Source of the DNA: Daedaleopsis sinensis
Lineage: Eukaryota > Basidiomycota > Agaricomycetes > Polyporales > Polyporaceae
Reading direction: 5' to 3'
Length of the DNA: 64,000 nucleotides
NCBI GenBank assembly: GCA_033807695.1
Contig: CM066305.1
Span: forward strand, 2,728,001 to 2,792,000
Under the pieces are notes generated by a model. It was not told the DNA's origin. It did no database searches and saw only the letters and a list, made by a program, of their open reading frames with translations. The position numbers and the translations under genes were made by a program. Positions 55,686 to 64,000 of the stretch are shown here, one piece after another; the stretch's first letter is position 1; every line of letters begins with the position of its first letter.

Positions 55686-57178
55686 ATGGCCACTTCTGAA
55701 GACGAGCTCGACAACCTGGCGCACCTCCTTCCGCCCAGCTGGAAGTCTCAAGTGACCGCCTGGCTAGCGGAAGACACCCCCTCGTTCGATTATGGAGGGT
55801 ATGTAGTCGGAGAGGTGCCCCGCGAGGCGTATCTACTGGGAAAGGGCAAGCAGACAGCCGTGCTCGCAGGCGTACCATTCTTCACCGAGGTGTTCACTCA
55901 AGTTGGATGCGAGTGAGTTTTTCCTGTCGTGCATGCCGTACGCTCAAGCTTCTTCGCGCATCCGAATCCATTCGTCCGCGCTCTTCGCTCTGTCGCCGCC
56001 TGCCCTGCGCGAGTGTTGTATCAGCAGGCGATCGATACGATGGCGCGCCGCTCTGAGTGCCGTTGTAGCCTCATCATCTCCCCACCTCCCAAGTACCCTG
56101 TGCAAGAGGCGTCCGCTGACATACCTGCGCGTCCGATGTTCTAGAGTCGAATGGCACATGAAGGAGGGCGACACATTCGAGCCCGTCAAGCACGTCGCGA
56201 CCGTCCGGGGCAAGGCGCGGCACCTCCTCCTCGGCGAGCGCGTCGCGCTGAACATGCTCGCGCGCTGCAGCGGCATCGCGACCCAGTGCGTCTCTTCCGT
56301 CCTCCATCCCACCCCCATCCCAGCCCAGCCCATCCGTTTGCGCGATGACGTCTGACGGGCGTCCCGGCCCCGGACAGGTCGAAGAAGTTCAAGGACCTCG
56401 CGGACGCGTGCGGGTACAAGGGCGTCATCGCGGGCACGCGCAAGACGACGCCGGGCTTCCGGCTCGTCGAGAAGTACGGCATGCTCGTCGGCGGGATCGA
56501 CGCACACCGGCACGACCTGTCGAGCATGATCATGCTCAAGGACAACCACATCTGGTCGCACGGTGCGTGCGGCTCTCGCGAGCCATACCTCTCCGGCCGT
56601 GCAGCACGCTCACTCCCCCCTGCATGGACTGCAACTGCATGATGTCCGTTTGAACGCGTCCGCCCCATCCTATGCCCAACTCTCCACTCGCCCTCGCACG
56701 ACACGCACTTCACCACTCGTTGTGGCTTCGTCGTCGGTGCGGCTCCGCACGCGCAGGCTCGATCACAAACGCGATCAAGCAGGCGCGCAAAGTCGGGGGC
56801 TTCAGCCTGCTGGTCGAGGTCGAGGTCGGTTCGGAGGCGGAGGCGGATGAGGCGATCGACGCGGGCGCGGACATCGTCATGCTCGACAACATGGAGGGCG
56901 CCACGCTCGCCGACGCCGCGCGCCGCCTCAAGGCCAAGTGGGCGGGCACGCGCAGGTTCTTGTTCGAGAGCAGCGGGAACGTCAGCGAGGCGAACCTGCA
57001 CGAGCGTGCGCTGAACGGTGCGTGGTCCCAGTCGCGCCCTGGAGATGGCAGACGGCAGCGAGAGCTGACGCGGACGGTCTGCGGACGTGCAGAGATCGAC
57101 ATCATCAGCACGAGCGCTGTGCACCAGTCTGTGCAGCACATCGATTTCAGTTTGAAGATCCAGAAGCCGAAGAACTAA
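55686..57178 (+). CDS. BNA6: Quinolinate phosphoribosyltransferase
   Basis: QPRT (nicotinate-nucleotide pyrophosphorylase) converts quinolinate and PRPP to nicotinate mononucleotide in de novo NAD synthesis. The start [20 protein letters not shown] at 55686 leads to [18 protein letters not shown]. After an intron of about 230 nt come [40 protein letters not shown] and [20 protein letters not shown]. The signature [20 protein letters not shown] and [19 protein letters not shown] carry the Arg, Lys and His that bind quinolinate. The barrel finishes with [49 protein letters not shown] and [20 protein letters not shown]. The stop is at 57176-57178. All active-site blocks are intact and the length is normal. 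Confidence 0.95.
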
Positions 57179-57389
57179 CTGAGTGGAAATTACTGAGTGG
57201 ATCTAACTGAGTAGAAGTAAGTAGCGATGAAGTGGTTGTATGATTGATGTACAACAGTTCGAAAACGAGAACATCAGCAATTTACTAGTGGGATGTGAAT
57301 TTTGAATGAAAGCCACTGAATCTAGCAACCTACAACATGCAGTTCATCGGTCTACCCCTTTATGCCAAGACCTCTAGAGATTGCTTCTT

Positions 57390-58793
57390 CTAACTGCTCG
57401 CCTTCACGTCCATCTCGCGGCATCGTGTCTAACAATGAACGGTGCCAGAATGAGTTTTCAACGCGCGCACCAGAGACTTCGATATCCCATGGCGACCCAC
57501 CTCTAATGCGTACAAGTGCGAGTCGTGCGCTTCCGGAGCGAGGTGTCTGACCGCTTGTGCCAGATGGTACAAGTATTCCTGTTAACTCGGTCAATGAAGA
57601 GATGCTCGAGCCCAAGGTCGCACGGTGCAGACACGAGCTGCCCGCGGGAAGCACCTTGTTGGGTCCCGACGGCCCGACTGAATGCCAGATCCGCTCGGCT
57701 AGCTGGTCTATGGGCTCAGAGCCCACTGAGGCAAAGAGTAGTGATCAGCGTGTTGTGCAGCCCATCTCCACAATTGTCACTCACGGAACGACGGATTGTC
57801 CGGGCGACCGACATAGCACTGCTCGAACGCGTACAAGTCAGTCGGCGACGACGGTATGATCCACGGCTAGGTAGCCGAACATACGAATGCCTAGAGAGAT
57901 GCGGAAATCGTCATGAGAGCCGTTCCGTTGTGAGCCCAAACGGCAGATAGAGTTCACCTTCGGGATGGTGACCTGTTCATGCCCATTGATGAGACCATAG
58001 ATGTCGATCTCCTCGAGCGTGTATCCGTCCTGTGTCCTCCGGGTCATTCTGGTATCTCGGTAGTACGCCGCATCGTGCCTACCTTCTCTCGATAGTCTGG
58101 AGAAGAGGTGAGCATTAACCGGACGACACCTCGACGACCTGAGCCCGTGACTTACCTAGGTAGTCTCTGACCTCCGATTCATACGCAGGGTCGATCGTGT
58201 AGGCGATCCCTGCACAGTATCAACGCGAGATAGTACGCGGCGTCCTGCTAGACGATGCGTACCCCATACAACGTCCTCGTCTGGAAACGCATCCTGTGGA
58301 GCAATACCGGAGCGTCGATACATGTTTCTCCCCGAATACTAGGTGAAGAATGGACTCACGGCCGCAGAGAACTTGTCCCAGTCCTCCTTGTGTATCAATG
58401 TGACGACTCTGCCCGGGCTCTTCATATAGATGAGCATACACCGGCAGGAAATGCGCTGATACACCACGCAACAACGTCAACTTGCCTCAGGCGTGCCTCG
58501 ATGGTCATGCGACTTCTGCGCAAATCTGCGGACGTATCCTTTCAGATACCCCGGAGCTGCAAGTGACGACATCCTGTTAACTTGTGAAATGCTCGAGATG
58601 GAGAGAAAAACGCGAAGAACACTCACACTGTGCGATGACATGAGGTGGAGGCTACGCCAAGTATGTACAACCCCAGTCGGCCGTTGCGATCGTCAGAAAA
58701 CACCACATGATACGAAAGGCGATGAACCGCATTCACCTTCCAGATGAGAGATCCATAGCCAAACACGACGTACGGTCGTTCACTAGTGCTCAT
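57390..58793 (-). CDS. Gamma-glutamylcyclotransferase, ChaC/Gcg2 type
   Basis: ChaC-family enzymes cleave glutathione to 5-oxoproline and Cys-Gly in the cytosol. The start MSTSERPYVVFGYGSLIWK at 58793 holds the family's YGSL nucleotide-like loop. Next are PGYLKGYVRRFAQKSHDHRG and TPESPGRVVTLIHKEDWDKF, joined by an intron 58420-58495 that needs a GC donor (GCAAGT). Then VVWGIAYTIDPAYESEVRDY and DGYTLEEIDIYG, with the catalytic Glu just before or within the YREKDGYT region. Later exons include CYVGRPDNPSFVGSEPIDQL, AERIWHSVGPSGPNKEYLYH and LAQAVRHLAPEAHDSHLYAL. The C-terminus is uncertain: splicing to TRCREMDVKASS (stop 57390) or reading through to an earlier stop near 57421. The fold itself is clear. 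Confidence 0.85.
58496..58566 (-). other. ChaC exon flanking a GC-AG intron
   Basis: This exon begins after a normal CAG acceptor near 58560 and ends in GAG at 58496-58498, directly followed by GCAAGT, the consensus GC-type donor. The next exon starts AGC at 58419. GT alternatives do not give the conserved TPE-x-PGRVVTLI reading. Confidence 0.75.
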
Positions 58794-59746
58794 GTCGGCG
58801 GACCACAGTACTTTCACCAGAAAGTGAGCACAGTGGTCTTCACCACCGGACTAACAAGTTGAAGTACGTGGTGATCGTGGTTTGCTTCAGAGACGAAAGG
58901 CGCCTAACTGCACCGATCGCGATCTCATGAGCGTAGTACGCGGCAATATGTCAATATCGCTCTGACTAAAGCGGAAATGACGACATCGTGCATGCCCTCC
59001 GTCGCAAGTATGTCGCGAGTCTTGATCATGATATTTAGTAGTAAGTACATTCTGAGTGAAACAAAGACGAAGCAAACCCCAATCAAAACTCCTCGTTCAT
59101 CAACATCATGTCCGATGGACCAGAAGAAAGATGTCAACTTGCTGTGCAGTGTGCACAACTCACCAGTGCCGTCCTGTGGCCCGGGGATACTAAAGCAGAA
59201 AAGAAGCCTAGAAATGGCTCTACTATTACGGTACCAACAGTTGAGTCTACGTACTGACTACTTCATCATAACTACGACGCGCGACATTGGATGATACTGT
59301 CGTTACAACAACATGAACGTGACCGTTCGTGATCGTACGCGCGACACCGGCGCGGTGGGTGGGGGAATATACAGGACATGGATACATGGATGGCCGGCTC
59401 CCATGAGGGAGGAGGCGACCTAGAGAACACGGGGAGGAGCCCGGACCCGGGACGCAGTGGGACAGGTGTAATACAAGAAGAGACAATATGCACAGGCTGA
59501 GAATGGATGAGGGGGGAGGGCCGGAAGGCTAGTATGTACAGATTAGATGTAGATGCAGATGCATACGCAATCGGGGCGGACGTGCGCGCGGACGGCAGCT
59601 GCTTTCAAGTCAAGGCACCCGCATGCAGGCGACGCGCAGGGAGCCTGCATAGGGACCTCCTTTCGTGGGTCAGAGGACGCGGAGGGCCCGCGGCCGAGGA
59701 AACAGTATGTGGTTGCAAACGTGGTATGCTGCAGCTTGCAGCCTTC
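58794..59746. other. Intergenic, 0.95 kb
   Basis: This holds the ChaC promoter and the 3' UTR of the YTP1 gene. A minus-strand frame at 58925-59158 has two hydrophobic runs and vaguely resembles fungal DUF6533-type membrane proteins, but it is too short and lacks partners. No other gene is visible. Confidence 0.45.
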
Positions 59747-61880
59747 TCACGCGGAACTGTGGAACTTGACCGCGCCCAGCGTGCGGCTCTTCAGCCAGCC
59801 CTTGAAGCCGACGACGAGCAGCGTCCAGCAGAACGCGAGGCAGGTGATCGCGACGCCGACGTTCAGGAACATCATCACGTCGTCGCGGCCCTGGCGCATC
59901 GCCGCGACCGTGAGCTCCTCCGTGGAGAACATGAACTCGAGCCCGCCGCACGCGAGCAGGAACGCGGCGAGCGCTTCCGTAGGGGGCCGCGAGGGGAGCG
60001 TCGAGCGCGGGGGCGCGAGCCACAGGAAGAAGTACGTCAGGCAGCGCATCGCCGCGAAGCCGCACAGGAGGTAGCCCCAGAGCATGTGGATCTCGACCTG
60101 GAAGACGTACGTCTGGAAGTGCGCGCTCATCGCGGCGCCCGTGATGCCGATGCACAGCGCGGGGAACGGGTTGAAGCTCGCGACGTAGCTCGGGGGCTCG
60201 GCCACGGCTTCTTGGGAGCGGTGGGCGGCGGGGAGCGCGGCGGTCGAGCCTGCGGCGAGCCAGCGTCGGACGCGCTTCGACTCGATGCCCATCCCGAGGA
60301 GCCCGGCGAACCAGAACATGACGGCGATGCTGATGTGCTGCACTTGCTTCGTGGTGTACGGGTCGCCTGGGTGCGCACCGAAGCGCTCCATCCATGTGTT
60401 CGACGCGCCGTAGAGGAAGATGACGAGGGACTCGACGAACTCTGCAGAGGGGTAGACACCGTGGTGGCGCGGGGCGCGGTTCCAAGCCCAGCCAAGCTCA
60501 GAGAAGGATCCGAGGAAGCGTGCAAAGGTGACGAGACCGTAGCACCAGAAGATGCCCCCCTCTAACGTCGCGGGGACACTATGGTTAGTACACAGGCGAG
60601 TCTCAGATCGGGACACAGCACTTACTGATTAAGTGTGCCAAGCATACGTTGATGTAGTCGCCGCGGCATCCACCGGTGTAAACCACAATCCCGGAAATGA
60701 CTTGCATGAGCCCGGCGAACACCAGCGAGCGCTCCGCAGTGGCAAATGCAGCGCGGCCAACAACTCGGAGCACACCTCGCCTGTCCTTTCCCTGCCATGG
60801 GTAGACGCGACCGTACTCGTGCAAGGAGTCGTCCGAACGGCGAGGGGAGTGAGGACCAAAGAGAGTCCCTTCTGAAGCTGCTGACTGGGTGTACGTAGAC
60901 AGGTGACGGGTATGATGGCGGACGCTGTGTGCCCATTGGACGGTGTCGTCGTCGTGCAGGTCGATGTCCGTGTGGATGGGTTCGACGGCATGCGCGCGTC
61001 CTACATTGAACGCCTCTGGATCCTCGTTGACATCTTTAGCCTTGAGCTCGGCTTCTTCGAGGTCGTCGGGCTCGCTGAGATGGGCGTACTCAGCTGCCGA
61101 GGCACCCGAGACGAGCTCGTCGCGGTCGAGGACGACGTAGTTCCACAGCGTTTTGAACGCGAAACGGTCTTCGCCGCGGCGGATGGCGCGGACGTACGTC
61201 ACGAGGCGGAGGACGAGACAGAAGAGGTCAAATGCGGAAAGAGCGAGTGCGCACGCGAGGAAGAAATAGCCTTGCGATCCGTGTTTGTTGCCTTGGTACC
61301 TGTGACGACATGTCCGGTCAATATCTTTGTCGCTGAACTCTCAATAGATCACCGAGAAGTACGGACATGTCGGGCGTCAGTTTGCGGTAGAGTGCACTTG
61401 CAGACAAGCCGAGCGTGATGAGCCCATAGAAGAGAATGACGGTGACACCGTGCCAGGCGTGCTTGACGGAGCGCAGTGCGATGCCTTGAAGGCGAGGGTA
61501 TCAGTGCGGGGAAGAATGTCCCAGAAGCGAGGGCACAGACCTATTGGGAGAGCACCAAAGAAGGCGAGAGACATCGAGAGGATATGCAGACCCATTAGAC
61601 TCGGATAGCGCGTCTCCTCGGCCGGAGACTCCATTATATCAATCCAATAGTATGAGAGAGGCGTGGGGTCGTGATACATGGCGACTTCAGTCTCATTGAG
61701 CTCGGCAATAGGTTGAGCGTGGTGACCATGACCGCCATGCGCGTGGTCGCCGTCGCGGGGTAGTAGAAGTTGCTCTGAATGGGCAGATAGACAGTCGAGT
61801 GAGTCACACCGAGCGGTTGAAGCTGCGGAGAGAGCGGCGGAGAGAGCGGGGATAAGGAAGGCGACGGAATGGACGCGCAT
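59747..61880 (-). CDS. YTP1: YTP1-like multispanning membrane protein
   Basis: YTP1 proteins are predicted membrane proteins of unknown biochemical role in fungi. The start MRVHSVAFLIPALSAALSAA at 61880 is a signal peptide. A lumenal His-rich stretch follows (DGDHAHGGHGHHAQPIAELN), then MGLHILSMSLAFFGALPIGI, SVKHAWHGVTVILFYGLITL and GSQGYFFLACALALSAFDLF. A cytosolic loop with Asp/Glu/His-rich sequence (AEYAHLSEPDDLEEAELKAK) separates the halves. The second half reads AERSLVFAGLMQVISGIVVY, GGCRGDYINVCLAHLIKGGI, FWCYGLVTFARFLGSFSELG, FVESLVIFLYGASNTWMERF and HISIAVMFWFAGLLGMGIES, then four more spans, ending TLGAVKFHSSA. Roughly ten spans in all. Block order matches Ytp1 with good confidence. 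The lumenal His-rich run hints at metal binding. Confidence 0.9.
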
Positions 61881-64000
61881 GGCGGCGAGGGGAGATCGAG
61901 GGGCATGTTTGCGCTATCGTGAGGCGATTATAAGGAAATGAAGAGGGCTAGGAGGCTAGCGGCAGAAGTCGGACGTCGAAGGGTCGAGAATGCGTTGAGT
62001 AAGGCAGCTGCGACGAGCCTTCGGACTCGGGAGTCGGACTTGACCACAACACCCAGGGTGCATGTGTCCCGGCGGTGTCAAATGGCTCAGCATTCCTATG
62101 ACTAAGAACTCAAGCTCCCCTTTCATAAGCATCGACTATATTAGCGCTCGCCTCCCGTCCCTCGGGCTGGTAGTTCTCCTCCTCAAGTTTCTGCTCTTCC
62201 ACCAATCTTCCGCTCCCCGCCTCTCTCCTCACGTTCTATACGCCCTATTGCTCATATCCCGGTGCGATTCCCCAACTCGCGTTTACCAGCGCTGAGCCAC
62301 TGTCAAGTCCGTAACCCTGCCGTCGGCACGTCATTCATCACCATCAGCCGAGTCACTGTTGTGTGACTTGCCGCTTCCGAAGGAGATGCCGAGTTATCCC
62401 GCTTCAGCGCCTGTCGTTAATCCATCCATCTGTGACTCCCTCCGATTTCGCGGTGCTCACTGCTCAGCGCTCAGCACTTGCTTGACTCTCGAGCAAGCGC
62501 GAATTCATGCCCTGATGATGACCGTTCGAATCATCCAAGTCGATCGTGCGAGTCATCCAAGGCGACAATCTTACTTTTGGAACTACCCCGACTTGCGGCT
62601 GACAGTGTCCCGTCTATCCAACTCCAACGAACAATCCCCTCGAGCTCCCTGCAACAGTGCAGCATCTAGCGGACTGACTGACGTCGGCTGAACACTATTG
62701 GGCTCCGTCAACGACATCATGGCCCTAGCGAACGCTCTTCGCGCAGTATGCCTCATGTGCTGACTATGCGCTCCGCGCATGCCTTCTGGTCTGGTACAGC
62801 TTGCTTCTCTTTCCACCTCTCCATTCTTTTGACGCTCTCGCTTCGTACACCCGAGTTCTCGAGCGTAGGTCGACAGATCTCCATCTGCTATACAGCGCAC
62901 AAGCTGCTCATCATTCTTCTGTCAGCCTTCTAAGCACGCAGGACAGCGCCCGATGGCGTCGGCTCTGGCATACACACGGCAAGTCACAGGAACTGCCTAA
63001 GATTCGCGGCTCGCCCAGACTCAGTAAGTAGGTGCTCTGAGCTTGCTCCTTCTTCCGATGCTGACCGAGCTTCATCCGACACGTTGTGCGGGCGTGTGCA
63101 GTGCTCACCAAATATTTAGGGCCTTCGATCAATTCCACTAGTACCCTGGCTGCGCGCTCAACCGGTTATGGTTATCTCTCTGCAAGTCGATCCGGCCGCT
63201 AGATCGCTCTTTTCATTTCAGGTCGCTCGCATCTCGGTCCACCGGCCCCCGATCGGAAGAGCGGACACAGAGCAAGGTCAATCCCCGTTTGAGCAATGAA
63301 ATCTGCGTAAGTGCGAGCCCGTATGACTGCGCATGGCGGGCTGGTGCACTGCGCGCTGTGCATTGCGCAGGCGGTTATAGGCGTGCCACCTCCTGCCTTC
63401 TGCTATGCGCGGGTTCCGGGAACAATGGTCCCGGGAGTAAAAGTGTGCCACTCAGCTGTGCGGTGGTAAGTTTTGTGTGCTATGCTGTTGGGCGTGCCCA
63501 TCTCAGATGCTCATTATGATCCTACATGGCTAGAAATCTGTGTACGATATCGCCAACGGCACCGTCGTCGGCCGCGATTTTTCCTTCGACCGACATCTCC
63601 GAATTCACGAGGACCCTCCTTGCGGCCGCAAGGATGCTTCCAATGACAAGACGTGTATTGAGGCGATAAGCCGCCTACCTTCTCCACCTCCGATACGATG
63701 GGTCTACCATTGCCAAGGCCCGGCTTCAGATTTGTTATAACGCTCACATGCATAATGCTCATGGCAGATGTATGTGACATTCAACTGCCATTTGGTCAGA
63801 CTTCTCTGGCAGACGCGAGGGGGGTCCCGTACCTGCTTTACGCGAACTGCATGTCCCCCGATCACCGGTCGGCGAGACGCGAGACGCGCTGCTGTCGGGA
63901 GAAGTTCAGAAGCGAGCTCTATCAAGCTCGCATGAGGTACGCCGTAACGCACACAGCTCTAATAGCTCCAATTATATAGCTGGGTTCTGGTCTTCTGCCA
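61881..64000. other. Gene-free end of window, 2.1 kb
   Basis: The YTP1 promoter lies at the left. Beyond it I find only chance frames without domains, splice partners or signal features on either strand. No tRNA, transposon end or long repeat is visible. A gene entering from the right could have unrecognised small exons here. Confidence 0.5.

Noticed and set aside
58925..59158. Minus-strand hydrophobic frame resembling DUF6533-type membrane proteins
   Set aside because: Too short, no neighbouring exons in phase, resemblance only in general hydrophobicity.
59507..60565. Plus-strand open frame of 352 codons
   Set aside because: It is the mirror of the well-supported YTP1 exon on the minus strand; its composition (Arg/Glu/Ala-rich) is what GC-rich antisense frames give.
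61900..64000. Hidden transposon or extra gene at the right end
   Set aside because: No transposase, reverse-transcriptase or integrase words, no terminal repeats and no domain-bearing frames were found by reading both strands.

Overview
The window reads as nuclear DNA of a filamentous basidiomycete, probably an agaricomycete and possibly a polypore. The grounds are many short introns per gene (mostly 50-90 nt), GC-rich exons, tight gene packing on both strands, and protein families typical of that group (long-tailed NIPA transporter, CYP63-like P450 remnant, Kre9/Knh1-type GPI protein, YTP1). The lineage is an inference from sequence style; no marker search was run. Coordinates were built by hand from reading frames, splice motifs and family conservation, so outer ends are firmer than every internal splice site.

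Layout. 1-4148 (-) HBS1, cut by the left edge; 4365 (+) mitochondrial SSB; 5054-6205 (-) Ybr137w/UPF0303 protein; 6907 (+) MBOAT lysophospholipid acyltransferase; 9306 (+) TAF9; 10503-12146 (-) SEC12; 12515 (+) NIPA-type Mg transporter; about 15700-16129 (+) a broken P450; 16629 (+) ARF1; 18033-21123 (-) exocyst SEC15; 21422 (+) HAD glycerol-phosphatase-like; 22560-23699 (-) Bin3/MePCE-type methyltransferase; 24299-28244 (-) two tandem alpha-tubulins; 28777-32514 (-) long HSL-type alpha/beta hydrolase; 33058-33842 (-) dual-specificity phosphatase; 35371-36412 (-) protoglobin; 37744 (+) His-rich protein; 38927-40176 (-) Lys-rich nuclear-type protein; 40411 (+) Gemin2; 42326 (+) GPI wall protein; 43674-46979 (+) exocyst SEC10; 47096-48515 (-) AUH-type hydratase; 49324-50708 (-) mucin-like membrane protein; 51183-53148 (-) coiled-coil protein with possible zinc finger; 53580 (+) ACMSD-like amidohydrolase; 55686 (+) QPRT; 57390-58793 (-) ChaC; 59747-61880 (-) YTP1. 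The last 2.1 kb shows no gene I can support.

How the genes relate. Most are housekeeping genes. Four (SEC12, ARF1, SEC15, SEC10) act in the secretory pathway, from COPII coat initiation through Golgi to exocyst tethering. The most suggestive functional pair is the ACMSD-like amidohydrolase directly upstream of QPRT: in the kynurenine route these two enzymes sit at the branch between picolinate/oxidation and NAD. I found no convincing new multi-gene system, transposon, CRISPR or phage-like island. The most distinctive sequence-level observations are three introns that fit only as GC-AG introns (in HBS1, the HAD phosphatase and ChaC), an 11-nt micro-exon in ARF1, two clearly diverged tandem alpha-tubulins, the P450 remnant with an intact haem loop, and several proteins with unexplained long tails.
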